Shown in pieces: positions 33,825-46,065 of a stretch of 64,000 nucleotides of DNA; the first letter of the stretch is position 1, and each line of letters starts with the position of its first letter. Source of the DNA: Helianthus annuus (Eukaryota; Streptophyta; Magnoliopsida; Asterales; Asteraceae); NCBI RefSeq assembly GCF_002127325.2, contig NC_035437.2, forward strand, positions 108,776,321 to 108,840,320, given 5' to 3'. Under the pieces are notes generated by a model, which was not told the origin of the DNA, made no database searches, and worked only from the letters and a program-made list of their open reading frames with translations. The position numbers were made by a program, and so were the translations under genes.

Positions 33825-36800
33825 ATGTCGAACATGTCTAGTTTGAACGAGCTGTTGAGAATGGAGCATGAGGTTGGCACTACCAACAAACCACCTAAGA
33901 TGATGAAGGTGGAGAACTATTTGACATGGAAGGATCGTTTTCAATCCTTCATTGAATATCAGGATACGCGCATGTGGATATGCATCGAAGATGGTTACGT
34001 GAATCCAACACACGACTTTGAGGGCAGACCACGTCGAACAGAATATGTGAACATGCAAGATAATGATAAAAAGATGTATGAGGCTGAAAAGAGAGCCTTG
34101 GCTGCAATCAAAATGTCGTTACCTGATAGCATCAAACATACCTTCAAAAAGTACACTAACTCAAAGGATATGTGGGATGCTTTGGAGAAAAGATACGCTG
34201 GTAATGCTGATGTCAAGAAGAACAAGATTGATCTACTGAAGAAGCAGTTTGCTGTTTTCAAGTACATGAAGCATGAGTCACTTGAAGACGTCATCACGCG
34301 TTACTACCATCTGATGTCAGAAATGGACAACTATGAGATCGATTGCTATTCTGACGTAGAGAAAAATGACAAGCTGCTAGATGCTTTGCCTACTAAGTGG
34401 GATATCTACACTTTAATGATCAAGGGTGAAGCAGATTATGAAACAAAAGAGCTTGAAGAGGTTGTAGGAAAGTTGAGAGCTTATGAGCTCAGCATGAAGA
34501 AGAAAGATACTGGATATGATCAGGTTCAAGATCCGGCAGTGTACAATGGGCTTACATCTTCTTCATCTCACAACGCTTCTAGCGACTCTGCTACTGCGTT
34601 TTTATCATGTGAGAATGAGCAGGTTATGGTGAATCAGGATGGTGATGTGTGTTTTGTTGCTGCTTCAGGAGGATCATCAGGAGTTAAGAAATCGTCAGCT
34701 TCTAAGCAGAGTACTACTGCTAAGTCAATGCCAATGAGTGTGAAGTCTGCTGAAGAGCATCTGGCTCTACTTGCTTCGTTTGTTGCTTCCTATGAAAACT
34801 ATATTCAGGGAAAGATTTCTGATCCTGCTACTTTAGATGAAGACTATGATCAGATTGACCCTGATGATCTTGAAGAGATGGATTTGCAATGGCAAATGGC
34901 CATGATTTCTAGGCGTGTGAAGAGGTTTATGAATAGAACTGGGAGGAAATTTGTTGGAAGGAGCGTTGGTTTCGACAAGACCAAAGTGAGGTGCTTTAAT
35001 TGTCAAAGTTATGGGCACTTTGCTAGGGAATGTCAGAAACAAAAGGAAGATAATTCGAGCCAGAGTTCAAACAATAGGAATGCATCAAACAACTCTAGCT
35101 CAAAGGCGTTGATCTCTACTGCAAGAGAGGGTTCATATGATTGGAGCATTCACTTAGAAAATGATGGGGATGTCTCTCAAGCATTCATGGCAGAGATCAC
35201 TCCAATCGATGATGGTGAAGCTAAAGTAGATGATGCTGATGTGAAGGTGAATGCTGATGTGAAGGTGGATGCTGAAGTGAAAGTGGATGCTGAGGTAAAG
35301 GTAGATCAGACAACAGGTGCTGAAGATGAAAAACAAAAGTCAGAATATGAAAGAGAAGCTGAGGAAAAGGATGCCAAGTATAAAGAATTGCAAGCTCAGC
35401 TTGCTGCTCTAATGGCCAACCTTGACAAACAAACAGGAGAGGTAAAATCTAATTCTGTATGTTTGAAATGTCGTGAACTGCAGGGTGAGGTTGACAGGTT
35501 GTCTGCACAAAACAAAAGTTTGGTAAGCGAAATGTCTAACATTAAAGAATCAAACTTTTTTGCTAAAAGAAACGAAACGTCATACTTGAAGAAAATAAAA
35601 GGTTATGAAAGTGAACTTGATGCCGTAACCTGCAAATTAAATGAAAAACTTCAAGTCATTGACTTAGCTCATGACATGATGGCTGAAAAAACAAAAGAGA
35701 TTTCTGATAAAAACAAAGAGTTGTCAGATGCTCAACTCAAAATTGTTGAACTTGAAAAGAAATTGGGTCAATTCAGGGATTCTGCTTTTGTTATGAAACA
35801 TATGATGGGTGGGTTAAAGAAGAGTAATGACAAGACTAGTGTGGGATTCCAAGGCTTTAATGAAGTCCCACCTCCTCTTAGTCATGATTATTCATTCCTA
35901 CCTGATGAAGATGAGCTAACCAAATTCATGTCAACAGCACCGAGTAGTTCCACAGCAGGTCGAGGAGAGGAGTCTGAGAGAGATGAGGCCAAGAAGGATA
36001 ATAACAGCAAACCTGTTTTGAAAACGAAAACCTCACAACCTAGGAATAAAAACTCAACTTCTGTTAAAAAGATTAGTTTTGTTCAAGGAAGTGACATGCA
36101 AAACGAAACAGCTGTTATTGAAAATGAATCGAACGTAGAGTTTGCAAAAAATAAAAACAATGAAAATTCTGAAATTAAGCAAACTAAACCAAATCCTTCT
36201 GTGGCATCATCATCAAAACCTGAATCTAGTTCAAAGGCTTCAGATAAGAAGTCTTCGAAAAGGATGTCATGCTTCAAATGTCACACCAAAGGACATGTAG
36301 CTAGCTGCTGTCCTAACAAAACGAATGAAGCACAGGTGAATGAGAGGAAGAGAGAGAAGTCACCAGAGAAGAATGGTGATAAGCAGGAGAGAGAGTCCAA
36401 CTCTCCAAAGAAATCTGCTCCTAAGCAACCAGAGCCAGTTGCTGTTGGTGAGGATAAGGCTGAAAAAGGAACTCCACAAGTTCCTCGTTTTCAAAGAAAT
36501 CAACCTAGATTTCAGCCTAGATCTCCACCAGGCAGATTTGAGAGACCTAGAAGCAGTTCACCAAGAATGAACAATCAAAACACAAATAATTTCAGAAGTC
36601 AAGGTCAATATCAAAATCGATACCAAAATAATGGTGGTCGAAATTTTTATAACAATGGCTTTAGAAATTATAACTATAATGCTTCTTGGAATCAAAATCC
36701 AAATTTTCAAAGGTCAAATAGTCCAAACACACATAGGAACCCTCAGGACCAAAGACCTAGTGGAAGTCAAAATCAATTTCCAACAGGTCTAAGATCCAAG

Positions 36801-36899
36801 ACTCCAGTTAGGAGTAATGGATATTGGATGGACGTTCCGGTGGTTGGTGAATTTGGACGACCCAAGACCATTAAGGCTTGGGTCCCCCAAACTAACTAA
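33825..36899 (+). CDS. gag: Copia Gag (1024 aa)
   Basis: ATG at 33825, the first good start after the leader, TAA at 36897-36899. N-terminal part (residues 1-230) has the UBN2-type Gag fold wording (WDALEKRYAG, ALPTKWD). A CCHC zinc knuckle, CFNCQSYGHFAREC, is near residue 390. Then an acidic VKVDAEVKVDA repeat (about 470-500), a charged coiled-coil-like stretch (about 510-670), a second CCHC-like motif, CFKCHTKGHVASCC, near 815, and an Arg/Asn/Gln-rich tail. It forms the virus-like particle and binds element RNA (family knowledge). Unusually long for copia Gag. The stop is in the same frame as the pol that follows 15 bases later, so Pol could be made by readthrough or from another transcript. 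Confidence 0.93.
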   Translation: MSNMSSLNELLRMEHEVGTTNKPPKMMKVENYLTWKDRFQSFIEYQDTRMWICIEDGYVNPTHDFEGRPRRTEYVNMQDNDKKMYEAEKRALAAIKMSLPDSIKHTFKKYTNSKDMWDALEKRYAGNADVKKNKIDLLKKQFAVFKYMKHESLEDVITRYYHLMSEMDNYEIDCYSDVEKNDKLLDALPTKWDIYTLMIKGEADYETKELEEVVGKLRAYELSMKKKDTGYDQVQDPAVYNGLTSSSSHNASSDSATAFLSCENEQVMVNQDGDVCFVAASGGSSGVKKSSASKQSTTAKSMPMSVKSAEEHLALLASFVASYENYIQGKISDPATLDEDYDQIDPDDLEEMDLQWQMAMISRRVKRFMNRTGRKFVGRSVGFDKTKVRCFNCQSYGHFARECQKQKEDNSSQSSNNRNASNNSSSKALISTAREGSYDWSIHLENDGDVSQAFMAEITPIDDGEAKVDDADVKVNADVKVDAEVKVDAEVKVDQTTGAEDEKQKSEYEREAEEKDAKYKELQAQLAALMANLDKQTGEVKSNSVCLKCRELQGEVDRLSAQNKSLVSEMSNIKESNFFAKRNETSYLKKIKGYESELDAVTCKLNEKLQVIDLAHDMMAEKTKEISDKNKELSDAQLKIVELEKKLGQFRDSAFVMKHMMGGLKKSNDKTSVGFQGFNEVPPPLSHDYSFLPDEDELTKFMSTAPSSSTAGRGEESERDEAKKDNNSKPVLKTKTSQPRNKNSTSVKKISFVQGSDMQNETAVIENESNVEFAKNKNNENSEIKQTKPNPSVASSSKPESSSKASDKKSSKRMSCFKCHTKGHVASCCPNKTNEAQVNERKREKSPEKNGDKQERESNSPKKSAPKQPEPVAVGEDKAEKGTPQVPRFQRNQPRFQPRSPPGRFERPRSSSPRMNNQNTNNFRSQGQYQNRYQNNGGRNFYNNGFRNYNYNASWNQNPNFQRSNSPNTHRNPQDQRPSGSQNQFPTGLRSKTPVRSNGYWMDVPVVGEFGRPKTIKAWVPQTN

Positions 36900-36914
36900 T
36901 TTCTTGGTTGGTGT

Positions 36915-38660
36915 GTGCAGGAGCTGCTAAGGAGGATTATCAACTTGTGGTATGTTGATAGTGGCTGCTCCAGGCACATGACGGGGGATGCGAGGTTGTT
37001 GACTGAATTTGAAGAATATGATGGAGGACAAGTGAATTTTGCGGGTGCAAAAGGTGGTAGAATTACTGGTCGAGGAAAGGTGACCAATGGGAAGATCACA
37101 CTGGACAAAGTGAACTATGTGGAGCAGCTTAAACACAATCTGATGAGCGTGTCACAAGTCTGCGACAAGGGTCACTCGGTCCATTTTACCAAGAATGAAG
37201 CATTAGTGTTGAAACCAGGTTTGAAGATACCGGACGATTGGATAGTGATGCGAGCGCCAAGGAGAAATGACACTTATGTCATGGACATGGGTGCTAAGGA
37301 TCCAACTGCAGTGGTGGCGTGTTTACTATCAAAAGCATCTGAAGCTGAATCGATGTTGTGGCACAGACGCATGGCCCATATTCACTATCGCAAAATGAAC
37401 TATCTTGTTAAAAATGAGCTAGTGAGAGGGGTTCCATTGCGGAGGTTTCAAGTGGAAGACAAATGTCTTCCATGTCAAAAGGGAAAACAACACAAGAAAC
37501 CTCATAAATCTAAAACAGTAAATTCCATAGATGCCCCTTACGAATTACTTCACATGGATTTATTCGGTCCAGTGAACGTGAGGAGCATAGGTGGAAAGTA
37601 CTATTGTTTAGTTGTCACTGATGATTACTCACGTTATTCATGGGTTTTCTTTTTAGGTACAAAAGATGAGACGGCAGAGATGCTGATAGATCTTTTTACA
37701 AAATTGGAAAACGTCCATGATGCAAAGATCAAGAGGATAAGGAGTGATAATGGCACGGAGTTCAAGAATCGTATTCTGGATCTCTACTGTCTTCGCAAGG
37801 GAATTGAACATCAATATTCTGCTCCTTATACGCCTCAACAGAATGGAGTTGCTGAGAGGAAAAACAGGACGTTGATTGAAGCCGCTAGGACGATGCTTTC
37901 AGATTCTAAGCTACCAGTTCTTTTCTGGGGAGAAGCTGTGAATACAGCTTGCTATGTCCTGAACAAAGTGTTGACTGTTAAACGTTTTAACAAGACTTGT
38001 CATGAATTAATGTTTAACAAGAAACCAAACTTAGAAGGCTTTGAACCATTTGGATTACCCTGCACCATTGTGCGAAATAAAGATAAACAAAAATTCGGTG
38101 AGGTGGCTGACGAGGGCTACTTTCTAGGTTACGTACCTGGCGCACCGAATAAAAGGGTTTTTAATCTAAAAACTGGTAAAATTGAGGTTGTGTTTAATGT
38201 TGAAATCACTTCTTACAAACCTCAACAGTCAACGAGTGGACCAGCTATATTATATGATTATGAAAGTGTTTTTAAATCATTTAATATTCCTGAGTTTTCC
38301 AATGCAGATGAGTCTCAGCTAATTCAAACAGTGATTGGTGATGATGAAGGCGAGTTCATGCCTAGATCAAATGTTGATACAACAGATGCTCCGGGACCTT
38401 CTCAAGATGCTGCTGATACTGATTCAAGTGACGATGAACCCGAACCCAATCAGGGGGAGGATTTCATTAATCCGTTTGCGGATCAGCATATTCAGGGGGA
38501 GGTTGGCTCAAACCTTGGTGACAATTTTGAAGTTGATGCTGTTGCTACTACACGAGCAAATAGAGATCATCCAGTTGACATGATACTGGGAGATCCTGCC
38601 CGCAGGTGTTCAGACAAGAAGAAGCATAGCAGCGAATACTGGTTTATTTGTGTCGATTGA
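36915..38660 (+). CDS. pol: Copia Pol part 1: protease and integrase
   Basis: Same frame as gag, just after its stop; the real Pol start is uncertain (no upstream ATG is needed if readthrough occurs). Aspartic protease motif [13 protein letters not shown] at the start. Integrase zinc-binding part, LWHRRMAH...CLPCQKGK, near residues 150-195. Catalytic core with [24 protein letters not shown] and the glutamate in [13 protein letters not shown], i.e. the D,D35E set. An acidic linker follows. The frame ends at 38660 because of a probable one-base insertion near 38,604: downstream of that point the expected linker wording continues in the +1 frame into the RT part. A sequencing error is a possible alternative. 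Confidence 0.9.
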   Translation: MQELLRRIINLWYVDSGCSRHMTGDARLLTEFEEYDGGQVNFAGAKGGRITGRGKVTNGKITLDKVNYVEQLKHNLMSVSQVCDKGHSVHFTKNEALVLKPGLKIPDDWIVMRAPRRNDTYVMDMGAKDPTAVVACLLSKASEAESMLWHRRMAHIHYRKMNYLVKNELVRGVPLRRFQVEDKCLPCQKGKQHKKPHKSKTVNSIDAPYELLHMDLFGPVNVRSIGGKYYCLVVTDDYSRYSWVFFLGTKDETAEMLIDLFTKLENVHDAKIKRIRSDNGTEFKNRILDLYCLRKGIEHQYSAPYTPQQNGVAERKNRTLIEAARTMLSDSKLPVLFWGEAVNTACYVLNKVLTVKRFNKTCHELMFNKKPNLEGFEPFGLPCTIVRNKDKQKFGEVADEGYFLGYVPGAPNKRVFNLKTGKIEVVFNVEITSYKPQQSTSGPAILYDYESVFKSFNIPEFSNADESQLIQTVIGDDEGEFMPRSNVDTTDAPGPSQDAADTDSSDDEPEPNQGEDFINPFADQHIQGEVGSNLGDNFEVDAVATTRANRDHPVDMILGDPARRCSDKKKHSSEYWFICVD

Positions 38661-40242
38661 GAAGACTGGGATTGTGAACGAGTGCTTGTATAGTTGCTTT
38701 ATTTCCCAAGAGGAGCCGAAGAACATTCATATGGCTCTTAAAGACAATTCATGGGTTGAAGCTATGCAAGAGGAATTGGCCCAGTTTGCAAAGTTGAAAG
38801 TTTGGGAGTTGGTTGATCTTCCTAAAGGTGAAAGAGAGATTGGCACTAAATGGGTATTTAGGTGCAAGAAGGATGAAAGAGGTATAGTCACGCGAAACAA
38901 GGCTCGATTGGTGGTCAAAGGGTTCAATCAGCAAGAAGGAATAGATTACAATGAGGTGTTTGCACCAGTGGCGAGGTTGGAGGCAATTCGTTTGTTTCTA
39001 GCTTTTGCTTCTTTCAAGGGCTTCAAAGTTTACCAACTAGACGTGAAGAGTGCGTTTCTTTACGGGAAAGTCCAAGAAGTGGTGTATGTCTCACAACCAG
39101 ATGGGTTCGTTGATCCAGATTATCCAGATCGAGTGTACAAACTTGATAAGGCGTTATATGGGTTACATCAAGCTCCCAGGGCGTGGTACGAGACACTGTC
39201 TACACATCTGATCAAGAATGGTTTTGAAAGAGGTCAGATTGACAGTACACTGTTCATCAAGAGGAAGAAGGAGGATTTTCTGCTGGTACAGGTGTACGTG
39301 GATGACATCATCTTTGGGTCATCTGATGAAAGCATGTGTAAAGAGTTCGAGCAGGTGATGAAGAGCAAGTTCGAAATGAGTGCTATGGGTGAGCTGTCTT
39401 ACTTTCTGGGATTACAAGTTGAACAGAAGGCAGATGGGATGTTTATTCATCAAACAAAGTATGTGTATGACATTTTGAGTCGGTTCAAAATGAATGATTG
39501 CACTACTTCCAACACACCCATATGTGAAAATCACAATCTTGGCCCAGATCATGAAAGTACTGAAGACGTTGATCCTACTCAATACAGGGCAATGATTGGT
39601 TCTCTGATGTACTTGACTGCTTCAAGACCTGACATCATGTTTGCCGTATGCTTGTGTGCCAGATATCAGGCGAATCCTAAAGAGTCACACATGAAAGCAG
39701 TGAAGCGAATTATTCGTTACTTGAAGGGGAAACCTAAACTTGGGTTGTGGTATCCAGCTGATAGTGATTTGACGTTTGTTGCTTACACTGACTCAGACTT
39801 TGGAGGATGCAAATCGAACAGGAAGTCTACAACAGGTGGTTGTCAGTTCTTAGGAGGCAGGATCGTGTCTTGGCAGTGCAAGAAGCAATCCTGTGTGTCT
39901 ACCTCTACGTGTGAAGCTGAATATATTGCTGCTGGAAGCTGCTGCTCTCAGGTTCTCTGGATTCAACAGCAAATGCGCGATTACAGTTTGGATTTCACTC
40001 GTACTCCTATTATGATAGACAATAATGCCACTATTTCAATAACTAATAATCCCGTGAACCACAGTCGCACAAAACATATTGACATACGTCATCATTTTAT
40101 ACGGGATTGTGCTGAAAAGCGACTGATTGAACTTCATCGAGTCGACACAGAGGATAACCTGGCAGATCTTTATACTAAAGCATTTGACAGGGCTCGCTTT
40201 GAACACTTAGTCGAACTCAACGGGATGAGGAATCCTGAATAA
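38650..40242 (+). CDS. pol: Copia Pol part 2: reverse transcriptase and RNase H
   Basis: Continues Pol in the +1 frame after the break near 38,604. RT begins with [13 protein letters not shown] and has [37 protein letters not shown] and the catalytic YVDDIIFG (near residue 215). RNase H follows with [28 protein letters not shown] and [17 protein letters not shown]. Ends at TAA 40242. Converts element RNA to cDNA inside the particle (family knowledge). All key motifs look intact, so only the upstream frameshift separates this from a complete Pol. Confidence 0.93.
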   Translation: MSIEKTGIVNECLYSCFISQEEPKNIHMALKDNSWVEAMQEELAQFAKLKVWELVDLPKGEREIGTKWVFRCKKDERGIVTRNKARLVVKGFNQQEGIDYNEVFAPVARLEAIRLFLAFASFKGFKVYQLDVKSAFLYGKVQEVVYVSQPDGFVDPDYPDRVYKLDKALYGLHQAPRAWYETLSTHLIKNGFERGQIDSTLFIKRKKEDFLLVQVYVDDIIFGSSDESMCKEFEQVMKSKFEMSAMGELSYFLGLQVEQKADGMFIHQTKYVYDILSRFKMNDCTTSNTPICENHNLGPDHESTEDVDPTQYRAMIGSLMYLTASRPDIMFAVCLCARYQANPKESHMKAVKRIIRYLKGKPKLGLWYPADSDLTFVAYTDSDFGGCKSNRKSTTGGCQFLGGRIVSWQCKKQSCVSTSTCEAEYIAAGSCCSQVLWIQQQMRDYSLDFTRTPIMIDNNATISITNNPVNHSRTKHIDIRHHFIRDCAEKRLIELHRVDTEDNLADLYTKAFDRARFEHLVELNGMRNPE

Positions 40243-42196
40243 CTGGTTTTTCATAAGAATTTTTGTAAATAATTTATTGCTTTTCTTAAACATCAAAAAC
40301 AGAAAAAAAAAATTGAAAAATCAAAAACATAAAAAAAAAAAAAAATTAGAAAATCAAAAATGAGTTATCACTGTGTGAAAAGGAGAAATGATAGTACATC
40401 AGCAAGTTAGACTGTCACACTGAACTTGAAATTAAATTGCTTAAGTGTGATAGCAGCTTCATCATATGATGTACCAGTAGGCAAAAGCATGAAATAATCA
40501 ACTTACCTATGTGATATAAACTTAAATGAATTGAATATGAGTGGGGAACACATTAGTGGTGTATGGTTTAATGACCTTAATTCTTGCGTTGATAGATTGC
40601 CAAAATCTGAAGTTTTGGGTCTTTATACTGTTGTTTCAACTAGGGATATCTTGGCTGTCTGTCTGTTAGAACTAAAATTGTACATGACCCCAGGAAAGAT
40701 AGTCACTTGGAATTAGCTCATTTCTATTTGAATGTCTGTATATTTCCCGATACACACAATTTTGATCTGATTCTGAAATCTTCTCTGAAAAAAGTCGTGT
40801 ACCTCCTCTGCTGCATCCAGATATATGCTGACCTGGAGGTGCTAGGCAACGACAGCTTCTGCTGCATCCAGATACATGCTGACCTAGCTGTACGTTGTCG
40901 CGCTATAGATCTAATACACCCGAAAGAGGCCCTCAAGTGCCCAAAAGAAACCCAAGAAACCTATATCAAACTGAGAAAATCTCATTTGATCTGTATATTA
41001 TACCATCTCTACTAAAGATCTATTCAGTTCTCTTCTCAACCTATTCCCAGTTAAGATTTCAGAACTCTGGATTGGACTTGTGAAATATGTGGTAGGGAAG
41101 ATACTTGCATGATAGAGTGTGCTGTTTATATTTCCAGGATTTGATTTGTATTTGTTTGGGTGTTCATAGTTAAGCAATTAAAACATGTTAAAACAGATTT
41201 TATGCAGATCTAGACACAGACATGATATCTTAAAGGATGAATTCAGTATACTCACCTACTACGATGAATCTTTGTGCATACCTTGATCGTGGGGGTATAT
41301 CCTGAAGTGGGACACACTAATATTTCACTAAATAATATTACATTAACGTATCATATGGTAATGGTACTTGAAATGTTCATGCATTTTGTTTAAGTGGACA
41401 AACATACTGGTAATCGTCTTGAACTGCTTTTCACGAAAAATTAAATAAAGAATTATATGACTGTGTGAAACAGTTTGATTGTGCTGATATGATCTTCTTA
41501 CCAGTGCTTCTCACAAAAATAGAGTGTTTATTGTTTTTGTTATTTAATTGCTTTCAGAAAAATATAAAAATCCAAAAATAGTGTCATTTTCTGTTTAAAA
41601 TTCTTAATGTACGGAAAACTGTTATTCTTGGAGGAATTGTTACTGATAGGGGGAGACGGTGTTATAAAGTGAGTTCAAAATTTTTAATCAGGCAGGTTCT
41701 TGTGTGTTGAACAAAAAGTTTTGCGTGTTGGTGATGAAATTGAAAATGCTTAATCTGTGATACAGTTTAACTAATCTTCTGAAAAATAATAATTTATTTA
41801 ACTTTTGTTGAAAAATTCTTATGGTTTCTCGAGATGTTTGTTTTATAGTATACAGATTGAAGCAGTTTGTTGCTGAGAAGTTGCTGTGAAGTGTGAAGAT
41901 GAGAGTTTGATTGGATGCATGGTAGAACCTCCTTTCTATATTGCAGACAAGATTGAAGAGTTGAAGATTGCTTTGCAAATGCTGAACTGGAGTTTACTCA
42001 AACGCTAATGTGTTGAAGATTTGGTGATTGGATGCATCAGCTTAGGGGGAGTCTGTTGCTGACAGTCTGTTGCTGACAGAAGCCGTTGAAGCTGAAGCTA
42101 TCCAAAGACCAAAGACAGTGCAAGACTGCTTGAAGATTGCAAGAAGACTGAAGACAAAGTTTTGACTCAAGACAAAGTTTTTATGAAGCTATTGTC
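40243..42196 (+). other. Long 3' non-coding region of the copia element
   Basis: About 2 kb between pol and the polypurine tract without a supported gene. It contains a 52-bp-spaced direct repeat of TGCTGCATCCAGATAyATGC (40,808 and 40,860), and GAAGACTGAAGAC-like purine-rich repeats at 41,880-42,190. Confidence 0.7.
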
Positions 42197-42207
42197 AAGG
42201 GGGAGTT
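42197..42207 (+). other. Polypurine tract of the copia element
   Basis: CAAGGGGGAGTT directly before the 3' LTR, the plus-strand primer site. Confidence 0.85.
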
Positions 42208-42700
42208 TGTTGGTGCATGTTTGTGACAACAGCTTAGATTTGGTCTTTGGATATCTTGTAATTAGTTAAATGATAAACAGTTAGCGGGTTTAGCTTTGTA
42301 ATAGTTAGTTGTTATGTTTGGGCTAACTAAACCCAAGGAATTGGGTGATGGGGGCGAATTGGGCCTGTCCAATTCGCAGCCCAGGAGTGTAAACCTAGCC
42401 CACTTGTAAACCTTGTGTTATATAAACAAGGTTAGACATTAGGGTTTAGGTTAATCAGCCAAAACAGAGTTTGAGAGGCATTAGAATTTCGTGAGAGCAC
42501 TAGCTTGGACGAATTTAGGGTTTGTGGTTAGGGTTTGATTGATTGTAATCAGTCTTGATAGATAATCAATAAAACCCGGTTTGATTGAATTGCTGTTTCT
42601 GTGTTCTACACGTTTTCTGCTACAATCTGATCTAGAGGATTCCGCACTCTAGGTTAGATAGACGATTCTGTGACGATCCATAGACTCAAGGGGACCTACA
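42208..42700 (+). repeat. 3' LTR of the copia element (493 bp)
   Basis: Same length as the 5' LTR and, compared by eye over its whole length, no difference found. Followed by target duplicate TAACG. Confidence 0.95.
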
Positions 42701-44749
42701 TAACGATTCATTTTCTAAAAACAATATTAACGTTTTATAAAGTGAGATTACACGACATGTTATTGTAACACCCCGAAAACGAGTTTGGTAATCAAACCAT
42801 TTTAATACTAAAAGACGGGTAAATTACCGTAATGGTAAAAGTAACCCAGTGAATATTAGGATTTTTAAATAAATAAGCCTAATATTGAATAAAAGCTGAA
42901 AGAAAGCTTTTGAGAAAATAAAGTTTATAGAAGCCCGAGTTAACGGGACTTAAAATAAACTTAGCCATAATTTCCCCGAACCCACCAAATTAACTAGGAA
43001 TGTTCAACCTAGTTAATAAGTGGGAATATTGCTAGAAATAAGTAAGTTGTGGCCTACTTAATAAACTAACCAAACATGAGGGGCCAAAGTGGATAAACTT
43101 AAAAGTTTATTTAATAAAAAGAACTTTAAAAACAAAACACATACATCTGTGTGTTCTGTTCGATTCCAGAGAGCTCCCATGGAGCCAAAACCCTAACTCT
43201 ATCAATATCATCAAATTGAAGGCTCAAATGGAGTCTAAATTCACAATTGAACATGGATTAATGATCACCCAAGCTAGGGGATCATAAGGTATGTAAAATC
43301 TTGATGTTTGGTGAAGTTGTAAAAATTGGATAATCATCCTAATCGCGAATTAGACATGGATTAGAGAAGCTATAGCTAGATTAGTGATGTATATTTGCTT
43401 AGGAACAAAACCCTAAGTGAAAATCATACATAATATGCTTTGAATTGAATGACTGAATGATTTACCACACTAGGTTAAGTGGGTTTTAATCATATGACGA
43501 AATTGATGATATAACTATGATTAGAATCATCATACGTGATTGTAATAAGGAAATACTTGAATAAATTGTGTGTTCGAGTACATGATCATACTTGCTAGGA
43601 AACGGTTTTGTATGATAAAATGAAAATGATGATATATTCTTGATTAGAAGGATGTTGATATCATCATGTGTTAAAATGATTAAGCTGGTAATATATGAAT
43701 GACGTTATCGGATAATGGACTAAGTAATTAAACGAGTAACAGAGCTACATCGAGTAATTATTAACGTTGATAGGCGGTTGACTTTAAAAAGTCAAACCGA
43801 CCAAGTACATGATCGAATGATAAATTCGACATAAGAAGCGTAGGATGGAATAGTCGTAAATGATTATGACTAACCTAACCATCTTACAATTTCAATGATA
43901 GTTTGACGTTTGGCAAGCTAGGTGAAAGCTTGGAAAGAAGGCGGGTCAAACGAATCAAGAGAGAAGGAAAGGCATAATCTGGATGCAAGGTAACTTACAA
44001 CATTCTTAAATTATAGAATATCCTCTTATCGTATCAACTACGAATAAGACAAGTTAATAATCAAGATATAATGTTCCGACGTGTAGTCGTATGAAACAAG
44101 ATAACCAAAGATTATGATAAACCATGTGTAATGGTTAAAAAGAACTAATACGGATACTTAGTCATGCAATGACTAATAAATATAGAACTTTTAATGGTTA
44201 CCTTATAAGGTAAACCAAAACAAACAATAAGAGTAAAACGGTAATTTGGTCATGCGTTGACCATGACTGTTAGTTTTTTTTAAAGACACTTAGGACGTAA
44301 GCCATAATAGGCCAAAAAGTGTTAAGAAATGAACTATAAGTAAAATGACTGCACGGTGTAAACCGGAGCGAGTCATATAGACGAGATGGTAATAAATGTC
44401 ATCTCGCCAATATAAGCGGTCATTTTGACCAAACGGGTCAAAAGGTGAAGATATCACCTTTGACAATATCGAGTAATGATCGGTGCACTTTATGTACACT
44501 TTATTGAACATTAATTATGTTATAAATGCATCGATATTGTTAGGAAATATATTGTTTTGGTCGGTCTTTTTATTTTGTACGTGATTAAGAATACGAGCTA
44601 AAACGATCAAATTAAACGAACCAGTGATTAAAAGAAATATTAATGATTAAACATGCTTAGAGAATTATCATAATATAATATTACCTCTAGTAGTTTAATT
44701 ATTAGTTACATGAGAATTAGACTAAAACTTAAAAAGTGTTTGTTGACAT

Positions 44750-46065
44750 TTGTGCAGATGATATCAACGAGAGTATGAATTAAAGCAAATGGATTATTTA
44801 GAAAAAAGAAAGGCTCATGTGATCAGTTGAGATACAAGTCTATGACAACAAAGTTATAACTAATTCAATGGGCTGTAAAGTTAGAAAGTGGGCTTCGACA
44901 AGTGGAGTTTTATTGGGTTGAATTGGTTTAAGTGGGGCTCAAGCTAATAAGTGTGAAATCTTGGAGTTGGGCTGACTTTTGGTTAGAAACGTGAATGACC
45001 CAATAGGTCGGTGAGGTTTTGGAAAAAAAAATTATAAAGGGTGTCGCAAGAAGAAAAAAAGAGGAGGCAACTTTGAAAGGAATTTTTGGGCATACGGCAG
45101 TTTTGAGAGGAGCAGGAACGCACGAAAAGGCAGCCACCTTCGGGCGGCTGTACACGGTTCAAGGCATGAGCGTCTAGGTCGGTTTCTCTAAGTGAACGGT
45201 TCATAGGGTTTGACACTTTTCTTAGTTTTATTCATTATTGGATTTGTTTTTGATATTGAGAACGTTGTTAAACAATTTGATGTGTTGGTTTCTTTGAACT
45301 ATTTTTATGTGTTTTGAGTTCTTACTTTACAACTTGCTCGGTTGATGACAAAACTTTGTAGCTCGTTGGGTGACATAGAGTAGGTTGACTCACACTAGTA
45401 AATAGGGTAATTGAACTGTAAAAGATCTGATGACAAAGACCTATTTTTGATTACCACTTAAATTAACCGACTTTTCAGCACCATGTCTATGTGGTGTCCA
45501 ACTAATGATTAAATTGAGTTTGGTGTGAACCTAGAATTTGAAACTTGGAGGACGTTACCTTTACCTTTTTGCTTGTGGCTTCTGCCCGGATGAATGATTA
45601 CTTTGTTTTTCATTAAACTTTGTCCACGGATTCTTTTTAACTGGTAAAGCTTGACCACTTGTGTTGAATTCTTGGTAAACATTTTTTATATTTGAATTAT
45701 TTGTCGTTTATCAAGCGTATTGGCGATATACTTGCATCGTTAGCGGGTTGGTAAATTGGTGGGTAGTTGATATAAATAAATGGATTATTAGGTTGTATGG
45801 TGAATCTTAAAAACTATCCCTAATAATTAATCAAATTCATTAATTCCGATGCCATGTCTATGTGGTGTTATGAATCTGTAAACAGGTTTTTGTGTTAAAC
45901 TTGCAATCGGGATTCTGGGTGGGAGTTGGTTTTCTTTAATATATAATAATTCTCTGGTTAAACACTAACCACATATTCCTCGTGGATACGATACCCTACT
46001 TACGCTATCTACGTAGTTTAATTAGGTTTTTGATTGACTATGACGACAGTCATCAACTAACGATT
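44750..46065. mobile_element. Athila/Tat-like LTR nested in the solo LTR (tentative)
   Basis: Contains a TATA-like ATTATAAAGG (about 45,030), then CACCATGTCTATGTGGTG (about 45,480) and CTCGTGGATACGATACCCTACTTACGC (in parts, near 45,980), wording typical of Athila-like LTR 3' parts. I could not find a clean target duplication, so the borders are approximate. Confidence 0.4.

Larger units (their letters stand above)
32276..42700 (+). mobile_element. Young, nearly complete Ty1-copia retrotransposon (10.4 kb)
   Basis: Two 493-bp LTRs (32276-32768 and 42208-42700), primer-binding site, gag, pol in copia order (protease, integrase, RT, RNase H), polypurine tract, and a perfect 5-bp target duplication TAACG (32271-32275 and 42701-42705). 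The LTRs look identical base for base, which points to a recent insertion. Lineage is not proven. The long Gag with two zinc knuckles and the stop between gag and pol recall Sirevirus/Maximus-like copia elements. Confidence 0.95.

Noticed and set aside
34833..36277. Minus-strand frames under the copia gag
   Set aside because: Antisense shadows of a clearly coding gag frame.
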